From CAILAD01 sp964397085 (lineage in GTDB: Bacteria > Patescibacteriota > Saccharimonadia > CAILAD01 > BJGX01), in assembly GCA_964397085.1 (NCBI GenBank), contig CAYNHH010000010.1, forward strand, positions 1-25,980: 25,980 nt of DNA. Direction: 5' to 3'. Each line of letters begins with the position of its first letter. Positions within the stretch are counted from its first letter, which is position 1. The notes below the pieces were generated by a model. It was not told the DNA's origin and ran no database searches. It was given only the letters and a program-made list of their open reading frames with translations. The position numbers and the translations under genes are program-made. Below, piece after piece: positions 7,130-15,364 of this stretch.

Positions 7130-7947
7130 GCGAAAGACGCGTTGTACGTCATCGCCCCAACCAAACCCAAATACAGTCTTCTAGGCCGCCAAAAGCAAAG
7201 GGCCAAAAGCCAACTTCTTCATACAAGAAGATATTCAAAACTGTTTTATATAGCACTATCTTTCTACTCCTAGTCTATGCACTCACTGCATCACCACTTT
7301 TGAGGGTCAAAAAAATACAAGTCACTGGTTTGCAAACTCTCACCGAAGCCAATATTCATGAACAAGTCCAAGCTATTGTTGATAGTTCTCTAATGAATCA
7401 AAATATGTTACTGATTTCGACTGAGCAAATCAACAAGCAACTCAAGGCCAATAACTATCAGGTAGCAAAAGCTGAAGTGACTAGAATTCCCTTCAATACT
7501 ATTAAAGTAACTATTACCGAACAAAAACCGAGCATATTGTGGAAATCAAATGGTGAGTTATCTATCCTGACAGAGGACGGCCGAGCCTATGCCGGTGAGC
7601 CAAATGACGAGCTCAAAGCAAATTTGCCAACAGTATTAGATGTTGCCAATCTGCCGGCCAAGGCAGGGGAGAAGGTAGTCTCGGAATCATTCTTAAAATT
7701 TGTAAATACTATCAATACAAGTTTACCCACCCAAGGAGTAAAGGTGATTCAGTATGAAGTGCAAGAGACTACCACTGAGCTTTTTGTGGTAACTCAAGAT
7801 GGCTATAAGTTGCGTTTTGATACCTCAAGGCCTGCACAAGAACAGATCACAGATCTTGTGACAGTACTTGATCAACTCAAAAAACAAGGTAAAAAACCAG
7901 CAGAATACATTGATCTACGGATCAATGGCAAAGTGTTCTATAAGTAA
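7126..7947 (+). CDS. ftsQ: Cell division protein FtsQ/DivIB
   Basis: 273 residues. A basic, Gln/Pro-rich cytoplasmic tail (1-36) is followed by one membrane helix (about 40-58, VLYSTIFLLLVYALTASPL). A POTRA domain then starts at VKKIQVTGLQTLTEANI (about 62-78) and contains TRIPFNTIKVTITEQKPSILW, the typical FtsQ/DivIB POTRA end. The rest is the beta domain that binds FtsB/FtsL. FtsQ scaffolds the FtsQLB complex. It starts within the murG stop (ATGA overlap), which implies coupled translation. It is the last gene of the plus-strand division cluster; about 1 kb of DNA without a convincing gene follows. Confidence 0.88.
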   Translation: MSERRVVRHRPNQTQIQSSRPPKAKGQKPTSSYKKIFKTVLYSTIFLLLVYALTASPLLRVKKIQVTGLQTLTEANIHEQVQAIVDSSLMNQNMLLISTEQINKQLKANNYQVAKAEVTRIPFNTIKVTITEQKPSILWKSNGELSILTEDGRAYAGEPNDELKANLPTVLDVANLPAKAGEKVVSESFLKFVNTINTSLPTQGVKVIQYEVQETTTELFVVTQDGYKLRFDTSRPAQEQITDLVTVLDQLKKQGKKPAEYIDLRINGKVFYK

Positions 7948-7956
7948 ACTTGCTAG

Positions 7957-8382
7957 AACAAAAACCGAACATACTAGCTTTGCCATCCTCATCTTGCTTT
8001 AGCATCTTTCTTACGCGTGTGCTGTGGGCGAGATGAAATATGATCAACCGACAGGGCAGGAAGAAAAGAAGTGGAGGAGTGAGCATACAAATTGGAGACA
8101 AGAAGACAAGTTACCTTACTATCCAAGCTGAAGTGAAAGAGTAGTGCAGGATTCGTTGTAAATAAAACACGAACAATGTGCGACTTATTTCACGCACCGT
8201 GAAATAGTACCTGTGGATAACTATGTTAGTTATTGTGTAAAGAGTCGTTAAGAGCACTCTATGAGTTCATCAGTACGTACAATAGAAGCGTTCGCTACAC
8301 TATATGTGATCTTTCTATCGTGATCAGTATGCAAACCAAAAATCTGTATTTATGTACCACAAGTCTATGTTCGGTTTTTGTT
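7957..8382. repeat. Perfect 17-bp inverted repeat enclosing about 390 bp
   Basis: Left arm AACAAAAACCGAACATA (7957-7973) and right arm TATGTTCGGTTTTTGTT (8366-8382) are exact reverse complements. The left arm is itself bracketed by GCTAG (7952-7956) and CTAGC (7974-7978), so it forms exactly the loop of a 5-bp hairpin; the right arm has no such bracket. The enclosed segment contains further small hairpins. No target duplication is visible outside the arms and no transposase is encoded. It could be the closing helix of a structured RNA or the terminal repeats of a small non-autonomous element. Confidence 0.6.
8186..8233. repeat. Tandem hairpins with a DnaA-box-like sequence
   Basis: A 9-bp stem TATTTCACG (8186-8194) / CGTGAAATA (8198-8206) with loop CAC is followed at once by TGTGGATAA (8212-8220), an exact reverse complement of the DnaA box TTATCCACA. 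A 7-bp stem ATAACTA/TAGTTAT (8217-8233) comes next and shares bases with the box. No T-run follows either stem. One box alone does not make an origin. Confidence 0.4.
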
Positions 8383-8817
8383 TATGCAGAAAAAGGTGTA
8401 CGTGCACAATTTTCATACAAATAAGGGAGGATTCTATTATCCCTTTCCTCTAGTAAAAAAAGAGAACATAAATACAGAATTGTAAATATAAGAAATTTAC
8501 TGAATTTACAGTAATTTAGTATCAAACTATATATTAGTCGTAAAATATACATTGTGCGACACAGTATATTTAACACTACAGACGGTTAAGAACACGTCTT
8601 TTATATCATCTATTACAGTAACACTCCTTCAATTCACAGATAAAGCTACATTAGCACCCAAGAATTATCTGTCTCTCCGACTTATACGCTATTAGTCCTT
8701 TGTCTAACGCTTGTACGATGTTACATTCCTATATAAGTACGGAAATGTATTAATAATTATGAGCTATTAATGACGATAATTTTAACTTAGATATAGTTAT
8801 TAGAACTATACATATAC

Positions 8818-8835
8818 ATACATATATATATGTAT
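8818..8835. repeat. 18-bp alternating A/T palindrome
   Basis: ATACATATATATATGTAT is a perfect palindrome of alternating purine and pyrimidine, able to extrude as a cruciform or to melt easily. A 7-bp inverted repeat (TATAGTT/AACTATA) lies just upstream. No regulatory role can be assigned. Confidence 0.45.
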
Positions 8836-8962
8836 ATTGCAAAACACGATTCTTGTATGAGTTTCTGTATAGCTATTGCGTAATGGAGAAGGGAGGCTTG
8901 AACTGATGAGTTGTTATCGATTACAGATGGTGCAGAAGTAGCCCGTATGCTGTATTACAATT

Positions 8963-11704
8963 TTACTTACTATCTGGTTGTTGAGATTTGGGCTTAGGGT
9001 AGAATGGCTTGTTGTGGCTGCTACCAGGTCGATTCTGATTATTCTGCCCTGCTCCGCGGTTTCTATCATCACTTCTATTAGTATTACTGCCTCTAGAGCG
9101 ATTAGAGCCACTCTGAGAGCTTTTTTGCCCCCCACCCTTCACTAGCTCACTATACTTTTTGGGCTCTGCTCCACTGACCTGTAAAGAAGGCAAGCTAGCT
9201 GCAGTCCCAGCAATTTTTGGGGCAGAGTTAGTAGAAGTACTCGTATCGGTCTTGGCTTCTTCTTCTCCTACACCACTCCATTCAGTAATCGTCTTTTCAA
9301 CTTCAGCTCGAGGCGTACCATATTCTTGGCGAGAGTGTTCGATGATTCGGGCAGTAATATCATTGGGTGGTTGCGGCATATACAAGGTCTTGGCAGAAAA
9401 TGGCATACTAGTCTCACCGTCTATACTCATAGAGACATATACGTTTTGCTTGTTAATATTCACTAGATCTAGAGGCTCAAACACTGGCTCAAAGTACTTA
9501 GCAAGACTTTGAGCGTCGTCTGCACCTACTCTAAATGTCACCATACTACCAACGTTACCAAATACGGCATCACTTACTTCTTCTGGCATCTGTGCTACAT
9601 ACTGATTGGCCATAGTAAGGTAGAGGCCGTACTTACGTGCTTCAGAAAGAATGGTTGCAAAACTATCGGTTGCAAAGTTCTGAAACTCATCTACATACAG
9701 GTAGAACGGTTTGCGTTCTTCAATATCACCAATATCAGCACGGGTCATCGCTTCCAGCTGGATCTTTGTAATCATGAGTGCACCTAAGATACCAGCGTTA
9801 TCCTCATTGATTTTACCAAGACTAAGGTTCACGATTAGAATCTTGCCTTCATCCATTATTTCGCGAATATTAAACGAGCTCTTGGGCTGTCCAATAAGAT
9901 TACGTACTAGTGGGTTGGCCGTAAAGGCACCTACTTTGTTTAGTACAGGCGCAACAGCCTCTGAAGCAAATTTATCATTCCAGCTAGCAAACTCATTTAC
10001 CCAGAAAGCCTTTACTACAGGGTCGGTAATATTGGCAATGATCTCATTGCGGTACTTCTTATCACTAAGCATTCGGGTAATGCCTAGTAGTGTGGTGTCT
10101 GGTGTTTCGAGCAAAGCAAGTAAGGTAAATCGTAAGATGTGCTCAAGTCGAGGACCCCAACTATCAGCAAACATTTTCTTGAGTACACCCACTATTTCTG
10201 AAGCCACGTTATTACGTCGGTTCTCATCATGTACTTCCATGGGGTTGAATGCTACCGGGAAGTCTTTATCTGCAGGGTTGAAGTAGACTACGTCTTTGAG
10301 TCGTGATTCAGGTATAAACTTCATAATGTCTTGAGCAAAGTCACCATGTGGGTCTACTACTGCAAAACCCTGCCCTTGAAAGAGGTCAGACAAAGTTAAG
10401 AGATTGAGCAAGAATGATTTACCAGAGCCAGATTTACCAATGATATAAAGATGACGTCTGCGGTCTTCTCGCTTAATACCAAATTTTATATTGGCCTGTC
10501 TAAAAGTAGTGGTACCAAACAGGCTCAGATCTTCTGCCGGTGTGTTGAGTAGAGTCGGTAGGTTACTTGGTGGCTCACCAAGCTTTGTATTGGTATAGGC
10601 CACACCTGGTGTCTCTACGCTCAAGTGCGGCAAGTGGTACAGGCTAGCCATTTCTTCTATATTGAGTACATACCCTGCATCATCAAAAAGTCTTGCCCTG
10701 TACTCTTCTACACCAACTTCACCAACAATCAAGCCAGAATTGGTAAAGCCATTGAGATTGATAGTATTAAACTGCTTAAAGCCACCTACAAGTGCCTGAA
10801 TGCGTTGTTTGGCAGCTGCATCGTTATTACCTACATATACGGCTCGAATCTTCATGGCGTAACCAAGCTTCTGAGCTTTGGTCTCGATAGCGGTATTAAT
10901 AGTAGTTTGTCCTGGAGTAATATCTTTCTTCTCAGGTTTGGCTCCAGGAGCTTCTGCACTTGGGGGTGTGCTCAGAGCCCGAGCAAAAGCTACCGGTGCG
11001 TTAAGAGCTTTACTGCCAAGATTGTCAAAAGGTCTAGATTTTTTACCATTCACTACCTGATCAATATACTGCAAGCTCTTAGTGTGCCAACTATCATCTA
11101 CAGGCTCCATCAAAAATTGTATCCACATTTCTTCATCGCCATTGAGTGAGGCTAGTACGGTAGTCAGACCAGCCAATGGATCTACTTCAAAAGTAAGGAA
11201 GGTTCGGATTGGAAATATCTCATCCTTTGTAAGGGTAATTTCTGTAGTATATGCCTGTCTATCGCCAAGCTCTTTGTATGCATAGTCAGATTCCATTTCT
11301 GAAATTTGTACCGTTGGGTACTGTGCATATATCTGACTAGTAACAAAATCTTTGAGATGGGTTGGCGCCCACACATAAAAGTGAATTACTTGTCCATTAG
11401 AGACAATTTCAAAGCTGATGTGGTCTTGAATAATGCCTTCTTGAGTTAATTCTTTGCTAGGACGAAGAATACCATGTAGACTAGCAAACATTTGCTCTGC
11501 TGAGAGTTCTTTTTTTTCGTTATCTTTTGGAACAATAATATGGAGTAGTGTATGATCAGTACTCTTAATATATGATACTTTTCGACTATTTTGCCAAATC
11601 AAATAGCCCAGGTAGGCCGCGATGAGCGTCCACCCCCAGAACTGAAACAGTATTGTACCAATTACGGTAAATATAGTTGAAAATAAATTAAATATTGTAT
11701 CCAT
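8963..11704 (-). CDS. VirD4/HerA-like membrane-anchored ATPase (T4SS coupling-protein type)
   Basis: 913 residues. One or two N-terminal membrane helices (about 4-37) are followed by a large domain without a clear motif (40-400), then a RecA-type ATPase: Walker A GKSGSGKS (423-430), DPHGDF (451-456), Walker B PFYLYVDEFQNF (666-677) and ANQY (699-702), as in VirD4/TraG coupling proteins and HerA. From about residue 845 the chain is low-complexity, rich in Ser, Asn, Gln, Arg and Gly, and probably disordered. Such proteins pump DNA or protein substrates to a type IV secretion channel; no relaxase or VirB partners lie in this window. The ATG at 11704 has no SD. Homologues are common in CPR genomes. 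The substrate is unknown. Confidence 0.78.
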   Translation of the reverse strand: MDTIFNLFSTIFTVIGTILFQFWGWTLIAAYLGYLIWQNSRKVSYIKSTDHTLLHIIVPKDNEKKELSAEQMFASLHGILRPSKELTQEGIIQDHISFEIVSNGQVIHFYVWAPTHLKDFVTSQIYAQYPTVQISEMESDYAYKELGDRQAYTTEITLTKDEIFPIRTFLTFEVDPLAGLTTVLASLNGDEEMWIQFLMEPVDDSWHTKSLQYIDQVVNGKKSRPFDNLGSKALNAPVAFARALSTPPSAEAPGAKPEKKDITPGQTTINTAIETKAQKLGYAMKIRAVYVGNNDAAAKQRIQALVGGFKQFNTINLNGFTNSGLIVGEVGVEEYRARLFDDAGYVLNIEEMASLYHLPHLSVETPGVAYTNTKLGEPPSNLPTLLNTPAEDLSLFGTTTFRQANIKFGIKREDRRRHLYIIGKSGSGKSFLLNLLTLSDLFQGQGFAVVDPHGDFAQDIMKFIPESRLKDVVYFNPADKDFPVAFNPMEVHDENRRNNVASEIVGVLKKMFADSWGPRLEHILRFTLLALLETPDTTLLGITRMLSDKKYRNEIIANITDPVVKAFWVNEFASWNDKFASEAVAPVLNKVGAFTANPLVRNLIGQPKSSFNIREIMDEGKILIVNLSLGKINEDNAGILGALMITKIQLEAMTRADIGDIEERKPFYLYVDEFQNFATDSFATILSEARKYGLYLTMANQYVAQMPEEVSDAVFGNVGSMVTFRVGADDAQSLAKYFEPVFEPLDLVNINKQNVYVSMSIDGETSMPFSAKTLYMPQPPNDITARIIEHSRQEYGTPRAEVEKTITEWSGVGEEEAKTDTSTSTNSAPKIAGTAASLPSLQVSGAEPKKYSELVKGGGQKSSQSGSNRSRGSNTNRSDDRNRGAGQNNQNRPGSSHNKPFYPKPKSQQPDSK

Positions 11705-11760
11705 GAGGTGCTTGAAAATTAAACCAGAAGTTGTCCTGGGAAGTGTCTAGCCAGATATTG

Positions 11761-12837
11761 TTATTTGCTTGTTTTGCCACCACGACGACGTTTGCTAGGG
11801 CTAGGTGTGTATCCGGCTTTGAGCTTGTACATACCACGAGCACTACGTTCAAACTGATCTTTCTCTTGAAGATTAAGAGTGATTGTTGTAGTTTTTACTT
11901 GTCGACGTGCCAATACTTTAGTAATTATGTCCTCTTTGTTGAGTGGACCATTTTCACGCAGTATCTCTTCTATAATATCAGCCACGGTGCCAGCTTGATA
12001 GCCCCATTCGCCAAGAGCGTATATACCACGACCAATTAACACAAATCGACCGTCTTTAATGAGTTCGTTATGTACAGCTTGGGTAGTAACGGTTTTAGGG
12101 TTGGCAGGCAGATCGGTAATACGAGTAGAAATCTCAGTAAAATGCATTGGACGACCACCCTTCTTGAGTACCAGGTAGATCTTGTCACGAATACTTTTAG
12201 GGTTAACTTCTGGCCAGATGCTTAAGCCCCATAGGTTATCAAGATTAGATAATTGTGTGCTCGCCATAGCTAGCTCTTGCAAAGCATCTTTTTGGTGAGT
12301 TCCGGATATTTGTTTCATGATCTTATCGAATCGTACTGGTTTGCCCTCTTCTGTAGCTACAGTGATAAGCTGGTCATGAAGTTTACGCACACCGTCCTCT
12401 TTGTAGTTGTCACTTAAGAAAATAAGGTCAGCGTGACGGTCGTTTCTATCAAGAAACGTAAAGTGCGGGTTCAGCTTAATCAAGAAGCTAAGGTGTGGAT
12501 TAAGTTTTCCACTTGCATCTACTTCGCGTACTAGTGATGCAAAACCAATAATTCCTCCCTTCTTATCAGTGATAGCAACCAAAATATCATTAAGGTCGTG
12601 ATCGTGATTGAATTGCTGGCGGATCTTAGTGATTGCAGCTTTTTCTATCTGTCGAACGCGTTCACGAGTAATACCTAGATCTTTACCGATTTCTTCAAGA
12701 GTTTGGGTTTTACCGGTTGCGACCCCATAGCGACGGAGTAAAATTTCTCTATCTCGGTCTTTCTTGAGAAGTTCTAGACTATCACTTATAAGCGAATCAA
12801 GCTGTTTTTTTTCCACACTTTGCTTTTTGGTTGTCAT
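11761..12837 (-). CDS. Sigma-70 region 4 protein with C-terminal HARE-like winged helices
   Basis: 358 residues from the ATG at 12837 (MTTKKQ); the frame is open further upstream but adds nothing family-like. Residues about 15-70 form a sigma region 4: RDREILLRRYG then TLEEIGKDLGITRERVRQIE, a recognition helix for -35 elements. No sigma region 2 or 3 is present. The remainder resembles repeated winged helices, of which two look like HARE-HTH units as in RNA polymerase delta (RpoE): GRPMHFTEISTRI to GRGIYALGEWGY, and NGPLNKEDIITKV to ARGMYKL. A Lys/Arg-rich tail ends the protein. It may bind RNA polymerase or promoters as an accessory factor; that is inference. It follows topA after a terminator-like hairpin. 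Confidence 0.75.
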   Translation of the reverse strand: MTTKKQSVEKKQLDSLISDSLELLKKDRDREILLRRYGVATGKTQTLEEIGKDLGITRERVRQIEKAAITKIRQQFNHDHDLNDILVAITDKKGGIIGFASLVREVDASGKLNPHLSFLIKLNPHFTFLDRNDRHADLIFLSDNYKEDGVRKLHDQLITVATEEGKPVRFDKIMKQISGTHQKDALQELAMASTQLSNLDNLWGLSIWPEVNPKSIRDKIYLVLKKGGRPMHFTEISTRITDLPANPKTVTTQAVHNELIKDGRFVLIGRGIYALGEWGYQAGTVADIIEEILRENGPLNKEDIITKVLARRQVKTTTITLNLQEKDQFERSARGMYKLKAGYTPSPSKRRRGGKTSK

Positions 12838-12859
12838 TTGTAAGATTATCCTTAGATTA

Positions 12860-12899
12860 TTTAAGAAAAATGGCTGCCAGGGCATTGCTGGTGGCAGTC
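12860..12899 (-). terminator. Intrinsic terminator downstream of topA
   Basis: Read on the minus strand, an 8-bp stem built on CTGCCA/TGGCAG (12892-12897 with 12874-12879, plus one G-T and one G-C pair) is followed by CCATTTTTCTT. It lies 38-77 nt past the topA stop and just before the sigma4/HARE start, so it may also act as an attenuator for that gene. Confidence 0.65.
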
Positions 12900-12936
12900 A
12901 AACTTAGCTAAATTATATCACTTTACTTCTATAAGG

Positions 12937-15237
12937 TCAACGCTTTTTACGAGCTTTTTTTGGTTTCTTCTTTGTTCCACCACTTATTCTCTCTTTGATA
13001 AGCTGTTGCGCGTCTTCAAGAGTAAGTTGTTTGGGATCAACATCTTTAGGTACTTTAGCGTTCGTCTTGCCATCTGTTACGTAAGGACCATACCGGCCAT
13101 TAAGTATCTGAATCTTCTCTTTTGGAAAATCTTGAATCAACTTCTCGGCATCAAGCTTTTGCTTAGCTGCTATAAATTCTAGTGCTTTTTCATGGGTAAT
13201 CGTGAAAGGATCTTCGCCTTTGATTGAAACAAATGTACTACCAAATTTCACATACGGGCCAAATCTACCCAAGTTAGTCGTAATTTCTTGGTCATCGCTT
13301 GTCTTACCGAGTGTTCTTGGTAGTTTAAACATTTCTAACGCTTCTTCAAGAGTGACCGTATCGAGCTTCTTACCTACCGGCATAGGCGCAAATTGAGGCT
13401 TCTCATCATCTTCTGCTTGGCCTATTTGAATCATTGCACCATATCGACCCAGACGAGCTATTACCGGCTTACCAGATTTAGGGTCTTTGCCAAGCTCTCT
13501 ACCCTGGCTAGCTTCTTGCCGGCTAATGCCTTCAGATTCTTCTACGAGTTTGTGAAAAGGCTTGTAGAAGTCGGCGATCATACGATTCCACTTCTCTTTG
13601 CCATCGGCTATTTTATCAAATTCTTCCTCTGCCTTGGCGGTAAACTGGTAATCTACGATATTTGGAAAGTACTTTACCAAAAAATCACTCACTATCTTGC
13701 CCGTATCTGTTGGAAAGAGTTTATTTTTCTCTACCCCAAAGTTCTCTTGCTCGGTGGTCTCAGTAATAGAGTTGGCAGTAAGAGTAAGTACATCTACATC
13801 ACGAGGTTCACCGTCACGACTGGCTTTCTCGACATACTCTCTACTCTGTATGGTTGAGATAGTAGGGGCATACGTAGATGGTCTACCAATACCTTCAGCT
13901 TCAAGTTTTTTTACCAGACTAGCTTCTGTGTAACGAGCTGGAGGACGATCAAATGTTGCTCGAGCTATAACGGTTTTAGCTTCAAGCTTTTGACCTTCAG
14001 TGAGTGGTGGCAAAATAGTATCTTCTATCATCTTGCCATAGACTTTCAAAAAACCATCAAAGATTACGATTTCGCCCTTTGCAACAAAAATTTCTTTGGT
14101 CGCACTTGGAGTAATTGTCACTATTGTCTTTTCTATCTGTGCCTCGGCCATTTGTGAGCCCAGCGCTCGCGCACGGATCAGTCGATAGAGCTTTTGTTGT
14201 CCTGGGTCATCACTACCTTTTTCTGAAGCAAAATCAGTGGGTCGAATAGCCTCGTGGGCCTCCTGTGCACCTGCAGATTTAGTTTTAAAGTGTCGAGTAT
14301 TGAGGTATTTTTCACCAAATTGACTTGTGATAACCTGAGTAGCTTGTTTTATAGCGGTCTCAGACAAGTTGAGTGAGTCAGTACGCATGTAAGTTATCTT
14401 ACCGGCCTCATAAAGCTTTTGAGCCAACACCATAGTCTGACGCACTGAAAATCCTAGCTGGCTACTAGCAGCTTGTTGGAGAGTTGAGGTAGTAAAAGGT
14501 GGTGATGGTGATTTCTTACCAGCCTTTTTCTCGAGTGCTGAAATAGTATAATCAGCAGTTTTGAGTGATTCTAGGAGTTTTTGTGCTTCTTCACGGGTTT
14601 TGATTCTATTTTTGAGTTCCGCTGGCAGGATACCGTCTTTACCCAGATCAAAATCAGCAGTTACCTTATAAGTAGCACTAGCATTGAAGGCTTCAATCTC
14701 ACGTTCACGCTCTACAATAATGCGTACTGCAACAGACTGTACTCTACCTGCACTCAGGCCGGGGCCAATCTTTTTCCAGATAACTGGGCTGAGTTCATAT
14801 CCTACCAGTCTATCAAGTACACGACGAGCTTGCTGGGCATTTACAAGATTAATATCGACTGTACGAGGGTTATTCACGGCATCGAGCAGTGCATCTTTGG
14901 TAATTTCGTGAAACACAATGCGCTTGGTCGTTTTTGGATCAAGCTTGAGTGCCTCACAAAGGTGCCAGCTAATAGCTTCTCCTTCACGGTCTTCATCAGT
15001 TGCGAGTAGTACTTCTTTGCCTTTAATAGCTTTTTTGAGTGCACTAACAGTCTTTGTTTTATCAGCAGTTATTTCGTACGTAGGCTCAAAATTGTGCTCA
15101 ATATCAATATTGACACCACTCTTGGGGAGATCTCGTATATGTCCATAGCTCGAAAGTACCTGATAGTCGCTACCTAGGTATTTTTCAATTGTTTTGGCCT
15201 TTGCCGGTGATTCTACTATGAGTAAGTGTTTTGCCAT
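12937..15237 (-). CDS. topA: DNA topoisomerase I (type IA)
   Basis: 766 residues from ATG 15237 (MAKHLLIVESPAKAKTI), the usual family start; the open frame runs 15 codons further upstream without family features. The Toprim domain contains Glu9 and DEDRE (81-85). The catalytic tyrosine is Tyr283 in GKITYMRTDS. The core ends at about residue 590. The C-terminal part has no CxxC zinc fingers but shows three topoisomerase C-terminal repeats with GRYGAMI, GRFGPYV and GRYGPYV, then a Lys/Arg tail. TopA relaxes negative supercoils. The gene has its own promoter and a hairpin terminator on the minus strand. Confidence 0.96.
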   Translation of the reverse strand: MAKHLLIVESPAKAKTIEKYLGSDYQVLSSYGHIRDLPKSGVNIDIEHNFEPTYEITADKTKTVSALKKAIKGKEVLLATDEDREGEAISWHLCEALKLDPKTTKRIVFHEITKDALLDAVNNPRTVDINLVNAQQARRVLDRLVGYELSPVIWKKIGPGLSAGRVQSVAVRIIVEREREIEAFNASATYKVTADFDLGKDGILPAELKNRIKTREEAQKLLESLKTADYTISALEKKAGKKSPSPPFTTSTLQQAASSQLGFSVRQTMVLAQKLYEAGKITYMRTDSLNLSETAIKQATQVITSQFGEKYLNTRHFKTKSAGAQEAHEAIRPTDFASEKGSDDPGQQKLYRLIRARALGSQMAEAQIEKTIVTITPSATKEIFVAKGEIVIFDGFLKVYGKMIEDTILPPLTEGQKLEAKTVIARATFDRPPARYTEASLVKKLEAEGIGRPSTYAPTISTIQSREYVEKASRDGEPRDVDVLTLTANSITETTEQENFGVEKNKLFPTDTGKIVSDFLVKYFPNIVDYQFTAKAEEEFDKIADGKEKWNRMIADFYKPFHKLVEESEGISRQEASQGRELGKDPKSGKPVIARLGRYGAMIQIGQAEDDEKPQFAPMPVGKKLDTVTLEEALEMFKLPRTLGKTSDDQEITTNLGRFGPYVKFGSTFVSIKGEDPFTITHEKALEFIAAKQKLDAEKLIQDFPKEKIQILNGRYGPYVTDGKTNAKVPKDVDPKQLTLEDAQQLIKERISGGTKKKPKKARKKR

Positions 15238-15315
15238 AAGTCTATGTTTGATTATGCTAACGGTTAATGCCAGCGATTGCAAGCTTTGTTATATATCTAG
15301 GGTCACAAGTTCCAG

Positions 15316-15345
15316 ACTATATATGAGTACGTAATGCTTTGTCAA
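15316..15345 (-). promoter_or_regulatory. topA promoter
   Basis: On the minus strand, TTGACA (15345-15340) and TATAGT (15321-15316) are separated by 18 bp. The -35 is perfect. Transcription would start near 15309, leaving a leader of about 70 nt before the topA ATG. No SD is seen in that leader. Confidence 0.65.
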
Positions 15346-15364
15346 ATCTTAGATATGTAAATAG

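Larger units (their letters stand above)
7948..8962. other. AT-rich 1-kb intergenic region with no convincing gene
   Basis: This lies between the ends of two convergent units (ftsQ and the ATPase gene). The ORFs present are short, start with rare codons or lack SDs, and encode Cys/Tyr/Leu-rich peptides without family features. What can be seen: a perfect 17-bp inverted repeat (7957-7973 and 8366-8382), tandem hairpins with one perfect DnaA-box sequence (8186-8233), an 8-bp inverted repeat ACAGATAA/TTATCTGT (8636-8643, 8665-8672), a hairpin TATAGTT/AACTATA near 8793-8811, and an 18-bp alternating AT palindrome (8818-8835). Two AAGGGAGG words (near 8423 and 8889) look like SDs but lead to no real gene. 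No match to RNase P RNA, tmRNA or tRNA signatures was seen on either strand. Confidence 0.6.

Noticed and set aside
8212..8220. Replication origin at the perfect DnaA box
   Set aside because: Only one perfect box, no dnaA or dnaN nearby and no box cluster; kept only as a site worth checking.
7957..8382. Insertion sequence remnant
   Set aside because: There is no transposase fragment and no target-site duplication; the inverted repeat alone is not enough.
8233..8424. 63-codon plus-strand ORF in the 1-kb spacer
   Set aside because: It starts at TTG without an SD, overlaps the right arm of the inverted repeat, and the peptide (Cys-, Tyr- and Leu-rich) shows no family trait.
8906..8941. 11-codon ORF behind a strong AAGGGAGG
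   Set aside because: The SD is good, but the peptide is too short to judge and points into the end of the convergent ATPase gene; there is no further evidence.
9159..11285. Several open frames opposite the ATPase gene
   Set aside because: They are antisense shadows of one long, motif-bearing CDS and lack SDs.
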